Positions 47,405 through 60,833 of a DNA stretch of 64,000 nucleotides are shown here, one piece after another. A model generated the notes under the pieces. The model saw only the letters and a program-made list of their open reading frames with translations. It ran no database searches and was not told where the DNA came from. The stretch is from Acanthochlamys bracteata (Eukaryota; Streptophyta; Magnoliopsida; Pandanales; Velloziaceae): assembly GCA_019914995.1 (NCBI GenBank), contig CM034140.1:5270001-5334000 (forward strand), read 5' to 3'. The translations under genes and the position numbers were made by a program. The first letter of the stretch is position 1; each line of letters opens with the position of its first letter.

Positions 47405-50400
47405 CCCCTTCTTAATAAGCTTTCGACCGAACTGTTAGATGAAAACGATCCTGAATTATTATCTGTAGGTACTTTTGGGTGGTCTGTCAAAACAGTGAGA
47501 ATGCTGTGTTTTCACAGTTTGAATGCAGAAAATAATTGCGACGTTTCGGCCCCAACCATCATCTTCAAAAGGAAACACTAAAACCTGTCATGCAGCATAA
47601 ACATTAAGAGATGCCAGAGAGATCAAAGGACAATATTCTGGCGCTCGTACGTACTCCTACTCTGATTGAATCGAGCTTTATTATCACCAACTGGGTCGAT
47701 CGATCTGGGTCCGTTTTGGATCTGGTTTCAGTTGTTGTTTTAGTGAAGCAAATACATGCATTTTCTGTTATAAAAATCTTTTCTTGTATTCTTCTGCAAT
47801 ATTGTCTCAATAGGTTTAATACTTCAGAAGATGGTCAAGTCAAAACGGATTGGTGTACCTTTCTCATCTCCCTCTACTAATTGGTACCACATCAACAATC
47901 GGATATGGAACCCTATAGTCGTTACTCATTTAAGGTCCTAACAGTTTGATTGTACAAAGGAAAAGAGATGATGTTTTGTTTTACCGAATACATGCCTTGA
48001 ACAAGTAAATGAACCGTGAGAAAAGTAGCCACAGAAGAATATGGTACTTCATCTTCTTCAGCATACATATACCGAACTCCTTACAAAGCCACTTCACAAA
48101 GACGTACATAATAAAACAAAATCGGAAGTTGAATGAACACTTTTAAATACAATTTTGACCATCACAATAGTTCCGAATTCGAAACAATGAGCAAGATCGG
48201 GTAACTCTATATATAAAATATTTGCTCGCTTAGGACCACACGTGCAGACAACAGTTCAGCTTTAAGATCTTTACCAAACCCGACCTACAAAGAAAAAACA
48301 AATAAAGGAGTACCGATTCTAGTAAGATTTCTTCAGATCAATGGCCACCCTTAAAGATTCGAAGATCAAGCTTTTGCCAAAAGCATGCATCACTCTCTTC
48401 TTGTCCGCGTTTCTTGGGGGCATATCGAACAACAGATCGGAGAGCAAGCAGTTCTATTTCATACATACAGTGTGAGCACCTGCAGACATGAACTTCCAGA
48501 ATAAAAAGCACCAATTCAAGTATTCACATGCAAACACCTCTGTTTTGACCCAGAAATTACACAAAGGATCAGTTTGGCTTCCAGCCAAATATCAATTTAC
48601 ACTTCATACCTCCTGAGATTACATGCGAAGTCAAAGTTGCTCTGTAGTATCAACCCCAAACATATAACTCAGAATTTTTTCTGACAATAAACATTTTTAT
48701 TTTTTTATTCTCTATCATTCTTTTAATTGCATCCCAAATTTGGAGCGACACTTGTAATTCTGGTACCAATAAATTCCTCAACACCAATAATTAATAAACC
48801 TTTAAAAACAATAAATAACAAGGCTCTGTACATGTCCTAAAGAACTCAAACATGAGATGTTGATAGGATTTTAGAATCAAGTAGCATAGGAATCTAAACA
48901 AGTTTTTAACTTCTCAAACCATTGGAAGTGATCTCAATTTCAAAGCTACCAATAAAATAATTTGAAATGTTATATGAACTTTCATGACATTTATAGTGTT
49001 GTGAAGAAGCAGCCACAGGGAAGCAAAAACAAATTCAAAGCAGTGCAAGAAGACGGGGTGGAGAGAAACCAAAGAGCAAGAGAGAGCAAGAGCAAAGAAT
49101 ACAAATAATGGAAATCTGGGGAGAAAACATGTAGTTGTGATCAAGAACAACAACAACGAAAACTACAGTTCAATTTTGGTTCATTCACTAGTCATAATCC
49201 TGTTAGAATTTAGGGCTTGCTAACTTGACTAGTGTTCCATAGAGCGTATGTTCAATTAATTTCAGGTGCTGCATTGAGTTGCCAGCCAATGCAATTGAAC
49301 CAGGTGATATATTCTTGGTGAAAATGGCCAGGCAAAATGATCCAGTAATCCTTAGGATAGTAGACATTTTGAGTTTCTGGGTAAGAAGACATATAGATGG
49401 GGACTCTGGAAGATGTTCCACATCAAACAAATATACTTTTAGCCTATGCTTATGACCAATAGGCTAGAGTATCTGGTGACTGTTATTTCTCAATATATTT
49501 CTTCTGCTTAACTTCTAGTTTGAACAAATTACCATTTCGTAGGGACTTCATTCCAACACAATTAGCCATTTCATAGGGACTTCATTCCAAAACCATTTAG
49601 ATTAAAAATGTTCACTTGGTTAGACATCATTTTGGGTCATTCACATCTGGTTCTTTGAAAAGCTAAGAAAGACCAGCCTACACTGTCCCAAGGAAAATGT
49701 CAGGTTCATGCAATTGCACAGAAACATATATCATCACAAAGTTCAGGAGAGTATCCCTGTAAAGGGTGTAAAGATGGATATCCAGATAGAATTTCAAATG
49801 AAAAGACAATATACTTTGATGAAGAATGCAAACCTTTCCATGAACGATGTAGTGTGACAAAAGATGTGAAGCATGCAACAAGCCATAAGTGCGTAAGTTG
49901 AAAAGGGCTCACACCTTGACATACCAAAAGCAAAAAGTTCCATCATCAGAGAACTTTATTTATGGATTTTTCTATAATTAAAAGTTTTACTTACCAGTCA
50001 TGAAATGCACCAATTAATCCGCAATCATATATAGCAGACAATGTGATGCTCATGGTGCTAGGCACAATGTTCATCATCCAAGCAGACAAGCTACTCAACA
50101 CAACAGAAAAACCAGCATAGTACGCATTCATATCCATGGTATTTCACATTTCCATTTTTAAACACCAATTAATATTCACAGGCTACCTTTTCCCAAAATC
50201 TGTTAATGGAAGCAGATCTTTCAGGTTTGATGCCTGTCAATTAGATAAGTGGAGTTCATCAATCTGATCATAAGCCATACTTTATGATACAGAAACTACA
50301 ATTAGACTTAGAGTATTGCTAATAAAAGTTAACCATAGATTAAATATTTAACCACGTAAATCCCATTATAATTACATGCTGGGAATGCAGTTTAGAGCCC

Positions 50401-51490
50401 AACTTTGGAAAGTGATATCTTCAAGAAGATGATAAGATGAATAGTTCAACAAACGGAATATAGTAAGGTTGAGATCATAAAACATTTTGCATAATTAGAA
50501 TTTCTCAACATAAGCATAAAAACCAATTGCTTGAAAAGATTTAATAACCAAGATGCAAAAGTTCAATATACAGGCAAGAACATCATGATCATGATCGGGA
50601 AACATTTAGTAGCACGTGCAGGCGGCTTAAAGCAATTAAAAGCTGATCTGAATATGTAAACATTGGTAATTTCAGAAAATACAACTATTGAAGATCTAAT
50701 TGTACTTGAACAACATAGAAAATATATGAGATTATCCAAGTGTTTAACCATAACTTACGCTTGATACTTTATGCGCTATATTTAGTAAGTAGAATATAGT
50801 AAAAATATTGGAAAAATACCCACCTATGAAAATATACTTCTGAACAAATACCAAAGTACAAGAACTTCGTAAAGATTAGAAACTCATGAATTTAAACTTG
50901 ATATAAACTTCAGTATTTTGCTATTTAAAATATACAATTAAGTAATACATGTTATAGATAATTCTTTGTCAGTTATATAATTTTAATAGTAAGTTTCTCA
51001 TCTTAGCCCTTGTATCATATGGCCATTATACTAGTTCATAAAATATTAACCAAATGGGTCTTCTAAATATATAATAACGGTGATTTCAATATTTTGTGCG
51101 ACAAAATCTTCACAATATCTTTATATGAAGATTTCAACGACTTTTTCCTTTCTCTTTTGCTGAATTCCATCTTGTTCCCCACTAACAAACAATTATCAAA
51201 GTGTGTTCCTCCTATTCCGAAAATCCTCCCCTTAACAAAAGGTAGTGTCTTTGAACGGAGATTTCCTTCTCTAGTTTAATTCCTCCGTTTTGATGAAGCC
51301 ACAATCCATACAAAGAATTAAATTAAACAAAAAGATGGGAAGGTTATTAGGAATGGTTGATTGAAGTAATCGGAAGGCAACTAAGATGGAAACATCTATA
51401 ACAACAAGCCTAGATGGTTTTGGCTGATGAACATTTGGAAAGTGAATAACACGTGTTAGGTCTTACTTTGTCGAGTAAATCAACTACTAT
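47405..51490. other. Intergenic or intron-like sequence; nothing else supported
   Basis: Apart from the doubtful short frame at 48341, I see no domain-bearing ORF on either strand. Minus-strand ORFs at 48914, 49203 and 49678-49933 have no recognisable motif. Confidence 0.4.
48341..48478 (+). CDS. Possible first exon of an unknown membrane protein (doubtful)
   Basis: The 45-codon frame starts MATLKDSKIKLLPKACITLF and continues LSAFLGG, a short basic N-terminus followed by one hydrophobic stretch, like a type II signal anchor of a Golgi enzyme. A splice donor-like CA|GTGTGAG lies at its end. No continuation was found downstream. It could be chance. Confidence 0.15.
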
Positions 51491-51499
51491 TCAAGATTC

Positions 51500-52000
51500 T
51501 CCACTTTGACTTTTTCGGACAACCAGACCGCCTCCTCTTCCTTGGGTTTTTGGAGCCATCATCCTCAAAAATATACCGAATTTGAAATACCCTCAAATTC
51601 TTCCTCTACGCTACTCATGCCCATGATATTATTTGCTCTAGAGACCCTTCAAGATATCTTTTATAAAACCACATATGATAGACGAGTCTTATACTTGTCT
51701 CCCACCTCTTGCAATCTCTAGAACTCCACATGTAATAGTGTCCCTCCAATCAGTACAAATTGTCACGCTTCTCTGCCGCCATCATTATAATTGAGTCACT
51801 TACAACTTGCTACACCCTCTGGATTCAAGTGCACTGGTGATAACAAATTCTTTTGTATCCAAAGAACATATTGCACCAAGCTAAACGTTCAAATTGCTCC
51901 ATCATGCATGGATATCTTCACTGTTCCAATACCAAGGAATATCTCGAATGATTGCTGAGCCGAGCAAACATTACGGAGTCTTTAATGGACTCCTTTTAAC
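51500..52000 (-). pseudogene. Copia-type retrotransposon pol fragment (pre-integrase region)
   Basis: The complement, in shifting frames, reads VKISMHDGAI, VQYVL.IQKNLLSPVHL, EGVASCK and then AAEKRDNLY.LEGH. The order fits the GAG-pre-integrase linker of Ty1/copia polyproteins, where a VRHVPDLKKNLISLGTLE-type run is followed by a GNLYVLQG-type motif. Many stops and frameshifts are present. The call is by pattern memory. No LTR pair was identified; the TGTTAGATGTAGTGGAGAGT-like sequence near 52180 on the minus strand could be LTR. Confidence 0.45.
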
Positions 52001-52799
52001 AATATGGAACAAACAACCAATCTCCAAGAGAAATGCCAATACCACGTTTCCACTACATAAACTCCAATACCTACTACAACTAAAATTTCTGAGCTCGGAC
52101 TCTAAACTCGACTAGATAAATCTCTGTATTACAAAATATACTAAACACAACATTTAACTAACTAGACTCTCCACTACATCTAACAAATTACACAACTACG
52201 GAACTACCTGTCATATTAATATGTACTAGTGGCATTCCAAGTCCTTTTAGTGCTTACAAGCTTGTACATGAGCTCATTGGAGGATTAATGATTACAACCT
52301 AGATACTTTACTCCAAGCTAAAACAATATAATTGAGAACTGGCTACACCTCATGGTAAGCATAGTCAATATGTACTTAGAATGATATATTTTGGTCTTAC
52401 AAGCAAGTCCATATCAAAAGCAAGGTTGGACATGCCTAAGACCTGCCTTTTTGACATTCACTAACCCACATGCCCAAGTTCCTTTGTAATACTAGTTATC
52501 AAGACCAATCATATAAGAATTAGCAATAAGACTATGCAGATGGTGCATATACCATGTCAAATGCATAAATGGCACAAGCTACAGAACTATCCCTTATCAG
52601 TAATTTATTGCACTATGAACTATAAGAATTTCAACTTACAATAATTATTCATCAGTATTTGACATAAGGAAGCATAAGACGGAATCAACAAATACTTAAA
52701 TAATTACTGTGATCGAATCATACCAGTGATTGAACCAATCCGCACTTAAAGTAACACGATTATCAACAAGAGATTTGCATCATCTTCCAGGCAAAGAAT

Positions 52800-54190
52800 A
52801 AATTATTACTCTCATGTGAACAAGGAGCTAGAAGGACCTACACCAATGTCATTTAACTTGTCCGAACCATCTCATACACCTAAGCTTACATTTTCTTAAC
52901 TTGTCCTCGATCAGCGCAACAACTACTTGTAGCGTATATTTCATTTCGAATTTTGTCCATTCTAATATACTCACACATTCATTTTAACATTCTCATTTTC
53001 GTGAATTTATTTTATAAATATCTTGACCTTTAATAGTTTAGCACTCACTAATGTATAACATTGCAGGTCGAATTAGTGTTCTATAAGACTGACCTTTTTA
53101 GCATTAAAAAAAATTTCTTATCACTCATCCATCTTGTTTTAAGTCTATGCATAACATCTTCTTCAATTATTTCTTATTAATAATCCAACCTAAATACTTA
53201 AAACTATCACTTTATGGTAATAATAATATTATCATCATTCTTATGTTTATTAAAATGATAATGCATGTATTGTGTCGTAATCCAACTTAATTTAAAACCC
53301 TTAAATTTTAAAGTACTCCTCCAACATTCCATTTTATAGTTTAATCTTTTTTTTTGTCTCGTCAACTAAAACTATATCATCGACGAACAACATACAACAT
53401 GATACTACATCCTCAATATGTCGAATGAGTTTATCTACTATTAAGACAAATAAATAAAGACTTAAAGCTGAACCTTAATGTAAACTTATAATAATAGAAA
53501 ACTTCTTAAATATTACCGTTATAGTATACCCTAGTGATTACTCTATCGTATATATCCTTAATGATTTTTATATATGTTTTAAATATACATTTTTTTTTAC
53601 CATAGTATTCTCTAGGTACCTTATCGTAAATTTTTTTCAAATCTATAGAAATTATATAAGTTTTGCTCATTCTCTCTATATTGTTCCATCAATTTCTTGA
53701 ATAGATAAATCACTTCTATAGTAGATCTCTCTGGTATAAAACCACACTGATTATCTGAAATTTTTGAATTGCATCTTAATCTATGCTCAATAATCATCTC
53801 CCATAATTTCGTTATATAGCTCATGAGTATAATTCCTATATAATTCGTACAATATTGAATGTCTCCCTTATATTAATAAATAGGCTCTAGAACGCTTTCT
53901 CTCCATTCATCTATCATCCTTCCTCTCTTTAAAATAACATTAAATAATTTTGTTGACCAAGTAAAGCCAACTTGACCTAAATATCTCCAAACTTCAATTG
54001 GGATTCCATTTGACCGGTGACTTTTCTTATCTTCATCTATTTCAGAGCTAACCTAATTTTTTATGGTTGAATTCTTCTAATATAATTAGCATTCTTATCT
54101 ACATCAACGTTCATCAAGGTGGTCATATCCACAACGTGTCTTTCGTTACATAATTTATTAAAATAGGATATCCATCTTGTTGTGATATCT
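52800..54190 (-). pseudogene. RTE-type LINE reverse transcriptase relic
   Basis: On the minus strand from about 54190 downward the frames give MKIRKVTGQMES, then SYITKLWEMIIEHRLR, SDNQCGFIPERSTIEVIYLF and KKLMEQYRENEQNLYNFY (53824-53621). The palm-domain motif LFVDDIVLVDET follows near 53375, then RTLIRPAMLYISEC near 53080 and RMDKIRNEIYA near 52965. The order and motifs (QxGFxPGRST, FADDIVL, LYGSECW, MDKIRN) are those of the plant RTE-type LINE ORF. It is full of stops, and no 5' endonuclease region was seen, as expected for 5' truncation. Confidence 0.8.
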
Positions 54191-55010
54191 CTACTACAAA
54201 AAATTATCACCATACAAGTACTAAAAATTCAACGTTTCAGAGAATTAAATTGGCCAGGGATAAGAAAGATGGACTGCTTGCCAAAAACTCGCAGCTCTAT
54301 AATAATGGCGATGACAATCTATCTATGTACCCTGCCACATACTCTACAAGCACACGCACATTCCATGTTACAATCTTTAATGAGTGTATCACAACTCATA
54401 ACAGCAAAATGATTCAGGTTATCATCATTGGTAAGAACAGGTATAGAGTGTACGAAACAAAACAACAAAAGTAAAATTAAAAGAATAAGTACATCATTGC
54501 AACAATACCAACCAGAAGGCACACCTAGACGAAGTATCGTATCTCACACAAAAGTAAATCGAAATACAAAGAAATTTAGATAAGAAGCTGACTCTAAATA
54601 TTTATTATAAAAAGAAAAGGCAATACCTCACACATAAGACCGCAACATGACCGAAAAGTTGTATGAGAAAATGAAATTTCGTCCAAAATAGAAGCTACAC
54701 TAATCACGAAAATCCATTAACTTCTAGTAGCATTTACTGCCATTGCCCAAACAAGGACCATTTAGAAGAGATCCTACTGAATGCAAAGGACATAATAAGC
54801 AACTTAACAAAACAACAGCTAGAATAATGAACAACAAGCACATTCCCTGAAAAAACTGAACCTCACTGCAGGACGAAACAACAAACACAAAAAATACATC
54901 AAAATCAAAACTAAACAGAAATACAGAACCAACATGCTAATTCCACAATCAAGTATAACACATATTCCAAAATTAACAAGAACAACCAATAGATCCACAA
55001 GTACTAATGA
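54191..55010. other. Interval between the LINE relic and the mtACP-like exon
   Basis: AT-rich sequence with no recognised feature. It would be intron sequence if the mtACP-like exon below were part of a gene, but no further ACP exon was found. Confidence 0.4.
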
Positions 55011-55076
55011 ACTAAAATACGAAATAGAAAATCGAGAGAGAGAGGTATATAAAGATTGACCTTCCCGGGATCATCA

Positions 55077-55263
55077 TTCTGGAAAGTTTTGACGACGGTG
55101 ATAACACGATGCAGACTTGTCGAGAAAAGAGCCGCGGGCTTCGTCGGTGAAGGACCAACTGCGACAGCGGAGGAGTCCGCTGAGCGGCATCGCCGTGGGA
55201 GCAGAGAAGGAAGATGCCTTCAATCTCAGGTGAATCAGCACAGCGCTTCGCACAACCGCCGCC
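55077..55263 (-). pseudogene. Mitochondrial acyl carrier protein, first exon, frameshifted
   Basis: The minus strand from ATG 55263 reads MAAVVRSAVLIHLRLKASSF through SFTDEARGSFLDKS, an Arg-rich mitochondrial presequence and the DKS motif that begins mature mtACP2-type proteins. The frame then breaks. In another frame it resumes RVITVVKTFQNDDPGK and ends at a splice donor, AAG|GTCAAT (about 55066). Relative to the family motif (DKSEVTDRV...VVKNFQKVDP) about 8 bases are missing, which shifts the frame. The ACP module with the DSLD phosphopantetheine site was not found downstream to 48 kb. mtACP carries acyl chains for lipoate synthesis and complex I. It is most likely a pseudogene fragment, although an assembly error is possible. 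Confidence 0.6.
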
Positions 55264-55401
55264 ATGTCTCCGCACCTGTTTGTTTCTTTGTTTTGGGTTC
55301 GAGATAACAAAAGAAGAGGTAGTTCAGTGGGTTCTGGGCTTGAGAGCAGTGACCATGGATTCTTTTATCAAGTAGGGATCATCCACCCTGGTTATTCAGA
55401 A

Positions 55402-55825
55402 TATAGGTGCAGGGCGGGCCAAGTGAATATTCTATTCAGCCCTATTTGTTTACTCTTTATTTTTTATTTTATATAGTAAATAAAAAATTATATTAAAAAT
55501 TATTTTTAAAGATTATTATTAAGATAAAAATAAATATTAAATATTTTTATTATTAAAATTATTTTTTATTATTTAAAAATATTTTTAATTAAATATTAAT
55601 TTGATTAACGATCAAATATTGATCAAATCAACGATCATATTAATCAATTATTATCAATAATAACCGGACGGACGAGCTGACAAGGTCGACTCGATACTAT
55701 CTGTAAGATTGAGTCGAGCCCGTTCGATCCTATCACTGTTTATCGGACCGGACGGGCTAAATTTCGGGCAGTTTGATCAGACCGCAGGGCCGATTTGTTT
55801 GACTCGGCGCATAATTTCACCTATA
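55402..55825. mobile_element. Non-autonomous hAT element, 424 bp
   Basis: The ends TATAGGTGCAGGGCGGGCC and CGCATAATTTCACCTATA match the ends of the 2.86-kb hAT at 22439-25302. They are flanked by ATTCAGAA (55394-55401) and TTTCAGAA (55826-55833), 7 of 8 identical. Subterminal CGGACGGACGAGCTGACAAGG and GTAAGATTGAGTCGAGCCCG resemble the right subterminal region of the larger element (GTGCTGACAAGG, GTAAGATCGGACCG). The centre is AT-rich and non-coding. Confidence 0.8.
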
Positions 55826-55833
55826 TTTCAGAA

Positions 55834-57478
55834 CAAGTTTTCGAAGTACATTATTTTAGGCACATTTTATTATAAAAATTAAGATATTTTTTATCAATTT
55901 TTAGTGTTAAGATGATCTCTCTCTAAAATTTAAAACTGATTTTTATTCAATTTTACAATCTGGTTTTGAGTGCATTCTTAATTATTTCTGAAAAATATGA
56001 TTCAAAAAATCTTATGTGTGTTTTTATATGTAAAAAATAAAACATTAACACCAACGAAACTCAAATATAATAGAACTTTACTGAAAAAATTAGTAAAAAT
56101 ACACAAAAAAATTTAAAATATGCTCGCATAGGATCACAAAAGTCGTAAGTTTTTAATTAATAATAGGTATTGTGAACTAATAATAGTATTGTGAAAATTT
56201 TCAACTATATATTGTATTAGAATTGATAAGGATGATAATCTCTTATTTTAGTAGTTATGATAGCCTAAATTACTTTAAATTATTTTAGAAATTTATTTTA
56301 AATGATAGTCTAATGAGTAGTTATGATGTTGGACATATGCGACCCACACACAACCCTTTGAATAATTTTTTTAAAATTCTAAATAAAATATTTTAGTCAA
56401 ATTCAAACTCGGATCTCTTAAGTAAGACACACTATCTTTTTCATTGGATTAAACATATTTTCGAAAGATTCACAATGTCTATTATTAATAAAAGTTGTGT
56501 GATTTTACGCTGACTTTGTACCAGCAAATTTTGTTGAAATCTTCTATTTATTCTCACTAAGTTTCTCCATTGAACTTTTACTCTATTTGAACTTTATTTG
56601 GTGTTAATATTTTCTTCTACATGTAGGTGGACATCTATAGTTTTTCTTGAATAAGCACTTGTTCAAAATCTTTATGAATATACTTGGAATCACACTGTAA
56701 GATTATATCAAATTAGTTTTTAGTCTTTATGTGAGTTTGTCTTAGACTAAAAATTGAATAGAGAGTATTTTGATATTTTCTTACTAAAATGTAATTAAAG
56801 AAATATATTCTGAAAAGATGGGGTAGTAAACAAAGTCATGATGAACGTGACCTATTTAATAAAATAACCATTGATCAATTAGAGTGAGATAACCAATATG
56901 AGAATTCGCAAAATTAGGTAATTAATTTTTGCAGTAATTAGCATGTAATTGTTTGTCTTTTTTTTTTCCTTTTTTTCGTCTTTTTTGGTTAAAGATAAAT
57001 AAGTTTCATAATTAGAGGTACAATCAAATCTACGAAATATATTCATTTGAACCGTAATGTAAAGCATAATGCGGTACTTCACTGCGTAATATTACAACTT
57101 TTAAGAACATAAGATATTCATAATACTTGAATATTTATACTATAAAGTGAAACGTCACTATTAAGTTTTTTAAAGTAATATTATATGATTTGGTGAAGAC
57201 TCTTTTATAGAGCTTCTGAATACTAAAAGCGGAGAGAAATGTGAGTTTTGCATGTAGTTATTTTCGCGAAAGTATTACAACATTTCTTCTCTAACTAAGA
57301 AGTTTCTTTCATCCTGTGGAAGGAACAAAGAATCCCACTTCTTGATTTTTCAGTTTTTTCTTATTCCCTCTTCCTTGTGTCATTCACCTTCTATATCAAT
57401 CAAACATAGTTTTTAAAAGATGCATGCAAAATTTTCAATTTGTTTTATAATTAGATAAAAATATTTCTTTTAAGTGTT
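55834..57478. other. Intergenic sequence, nothing recognised
   Basis: AT-rich sequence with no domain-bearing ORF or repeat end. Confidence 0.5.
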
Positions 57479-57710
57479 GTTTGGGAAGCTTATAGGGTGC
57501 TTTTCATTTTGAAGAGCACCTCAACTTTTCTAATAAACCTTCTATAATATTATATAGATTTTTTTGTTAAATTTGAAAGGTACAAAAAAATTGTATGTCA
57601 TAAAATCTTTATATTTATAAAAACTTTTTGGTAAAAAAATCAAACTTATTTTCCAAAAATTCCTAAAATAATCATTCTCTCCAAAAACTTTATTTTATAA
57701 GCGCTTAAAC
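57479..57710. mobile_element. Small MITE, about 232 bp
   Basis: The left end GTTTGGGAAGCTTATAGGGTGC and the complement of the right end GTTTAAGCGCTTATAAAATA form imperfect inverted repeats around an AT-rich centre. It resembles the pieces at 28034-28239 and 47398. No confident target duplication was found. Confidence 0.55.
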
Positions 57711-58288
57711 TCCTCCTAATTTCTTTTTTGATTAATTCAGCTCTTTCTTATTATTGAAGAATTGCTCTCTCTTCTCTCCACCGTGTATCGCCCTCCCCGC
57801 TTGTCTTATCAAACCCTCATATGTTTCTAACCGTGAATCATCTTCAATTGTAAGATTATCATTGTTTGATCTCTTGCACGAGATAATTTCTCTCCCGTTT
57901 GTCTTCTCTGATGCTCCATGCATGCGATTCTTTGAATTGCGAGTTCATCTTCAACTGTGACATCTCTATTGTCCGATATCTCTAACATTTTCTCAATGAT
58001 TCTTTGGAGATTGGATCACATTCGTTAATGGTTTTTTTAATCCCTTGTCATTTATTTGATAGATTTATGCTAAAATTTTCATGGATATTTTTTCTAAATT
58101 TGTTGTATTGAAACTTTCCTTTTGTGCTAGTGAAAACTTCTTCTCTTTCAAAAAAATTTATGCCATTAGAAACTTGTATCCTTAAGGATTATTGTTTCTA
58201 CTCTGTAAATTTTTTATATTTCTATAATGAACAGGATGAAGTACGTACAAATGCATGTCTAGCTGCCACTTTGATGTTTTGCTTGTAA

Positions 58289-60830
58289 CGGTGTGTTTGG
58301 ATCAAGAGTTTATAAAGAGGAGGAAGTAGAAGGAGAAGAAGGGATAGAAAAGGAAGGAAAGAAGAAAATTTTGATAGTGTTTGAATAAATTAGTAAAGAG
58401 AAAAAAGTATAAGAGTAAATTGTGTTTGGATTAGAAAAGTAATAGAAGAAGAAATATAAGTAAAATGACAAAAATATCCTTTTTGTATATAAATTTTAAT
58501 ATTATTATATTTATAATTTATTTGTAAATAGTTTTATCATATAAACTCATGTAAATTTTAATTTATTTTTTCTTTCCTTATTTTTGCTTCACTATACCTA
58601 TAAAGTTAAGTTAGAAATTTTTTTTTTTTTTCTTATTGAGCTCTTTTGGCGTACTACAAAGAGCTTTGTATATGAGAGGCAAATATGCTACAAAATTTTA
58701 CAACTAATAGCAAGGCTGTCTGTCATATCATTGTTGGAGATAAAAACAAAATGTCCTACATGAAATGAAATATCTTGCTACTATTCTTCAATGCTTTAAT
58801 TGCTAGTAATTTAGTTAGAGGACAAATGATGATTCCTACTTGTTCATTTCAAGAAGTAGACTTATTAGCGCATTGCCTCAATGGCAACAGAACTCTTGAG
58901 TTTTGCATTTAAATAGTAACTAAAGCATTTAAAAGTTTTGCATTATTCGGAATGGAATGAGATACAGCAAGCAATATTGAAAGACCATTGATTCACAAAG
59001 TTTTCTTCATTGTGATGTAATATATTGTTCAAGTTTTTCAAGAGAGATGGAATATCGAAGAGGGTACAAGCCAAGTTGAAGTTCAGTGCTTCGGATTCAT
59101 TCAAAGTTAAATTCAACATAACAAAAAAATTAAGGTGCATGGAATTACTTAATGGAATGTACGCACAAAATTTCAAACATGGAATAAACGTGAGAAAGTG
59201 AAACCCACTGCAGCATTGTTTCAGCAGTTCATCTGTTAATTAGCTTTTGTTTTGTTGCTGATAGCACTTTCTTTCTCCAGATTTCAGCTTTCCTGGTTCC
59301 CAAGATATATATACCAGCACTAATAAGTAATACCACTTCATTACATATCAGAATTTTAAAAAGATGTGAACTTGGAAAATTAGGAAAGCAGGTAAACTGC
59401 AGCTTGGCTGCATTTTTCTTCTACATTCTCTTCAGTCTTAATCCAATAGGTTGGTGTTTCTATTGCTTCTGCTAATCCTCTTGCAGTGATGTCGGCTCAG
59501 GCAACTCCTCCTCCCTAGTTGTTTATTTCTGCACCTTCTCTTACTGCTTGTCAATGTAGTATATATAAACAAAAAAAAAAGATAACAATATAAACCAGTA
59601 TATAAATAATACCACAAAATAAGACCTAATAAAGGTACTTCAAAGAAAAAAGATAACAACACCAACAGCAATTATGACACATTGCAGCACACCAATAGCA
59701 ATCGAATATCAGTATTCCGATCATCATCAACCAAAAATTTTAAAAGTAATGTGGTGATTGTCGCATATGTCGCATATCACGAAACAGAGAAGATTGAATG
59801 AATGATCAGAAAGAATAGAGGCGAAACAAACTGATAAATCAAATCCTTATAGTTTGAATCTATAATTGAAATGAAATTACTATCAGGATCCAACTGAAAC
59901 CACAAGCTTTCCCTCATAATGTGGTTGTTTTAACATTCGATACTAAGTTTTTTGAAGAATAAAACCAAGAACACAAAAAATAGAAAAATTTTAACCAATC
60001 TCACAGCACACAAGATTCTCAGAAAGTAAAAAAGAAAAACAAAAGAAGAACAACAGAAAAAATTTAACTAGCTTCAACAACTCAATACCGAAACATGTAA
60101 GAATCAATCACTCATCTAAGAGCAATAACATTCATCAGATTCATCAAATCAAAAGCACCCATAAAAGAAAAATAATTTGTTATCTGCAATAGAGAAGCTG
60201 AATTTTTTGATCAACTAGTGTCGGATGGACAAAGATTGAGCGAATACTAATCTACCGAAGCGGTGATGAAAATCTAGATCTTGAGCAAACCGAGATTGAT
60301 GCGATACAGATCTATACGCTGTAGCGGTGAGAAGAGAAAAAAATGTCAGATCTCCGGGATAAAAGAAAAAAATATCAAAACTAAGTATAATAGAAGAATG
60401 AAGCGAAACCGGGATCTTACCGAAGACAGATCGCCGAAGAAGGAAAGCCAGAGAAAGTGCGGAGAACACAAAACAGATCGATTAGTGTCGATCTACCCAA
60501 GCGAAGACAGATCGCCGTCTCAAGGGAGCGAGAGCAAGCGCAGAATGCGCGGGAGTGAGCCGGGAGAGCGCGGGAGCTAGCGCAGAGAGAACGCACACGA
60601 TGAGCAAGAATGACAAAATCCCTAGCAGAGATAACGCACGTATTTGTCTCCCCCATTTACACTCCGATTTGGGGTGTAATGATTCAACTCATAAACAGTG
60701 ATTTTTTCCCCCTACTTCTCCTATTCTACCTCTTTTCTCAATAGTAAATTATAAACCAAACACAAAACTAGAAGAAAGCATTTCCCCTTCCTATCAATTT
60801 CCTTTACAAACACTCCAACCAAACATAGCG
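58289..60830. mobile_element. PIF/Harbinger-like non-autonomous element, 2.54 kb
   Basis: The ends CGGTGTGTTTGGATC and CCAAACATAGCG are complementary at 10 of 12 positions and are flanked by TAA at 58286-58288 and 60831-60833. GTTTGG near the end plus a 3-bp TAA duplication are typical of PIF/Harbinger. Subterminal matches (AGAGGAGGAAGTAG against CTACTTCTCCTATTCTACCTC) support pairing. No DDE or Myb-like transposase was readable. The right part (60.2-60.65 kb) looks like a minus-strand leader or captured sequence with short ORFs but no domain. Confidence 0.65.
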
Positions 60831-60833
60831 TAA

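Noticed and set aside
48914..49156. Minus-strand segment with GSFEIEI thought possibly to be the missing mtACP second exon
   Set aside because: The similarity is limited to three residues; the DSLD phosphopantetheine motif and the remaining ACP helices are absent.
60215..60656. ORFs within the PIF/Harbinger-like element (Arg/Ser-rich, both strands)
   Set aside because: They overlap antisense to each other and have no DDE or Myb-like motifs, so I kept only the element call.
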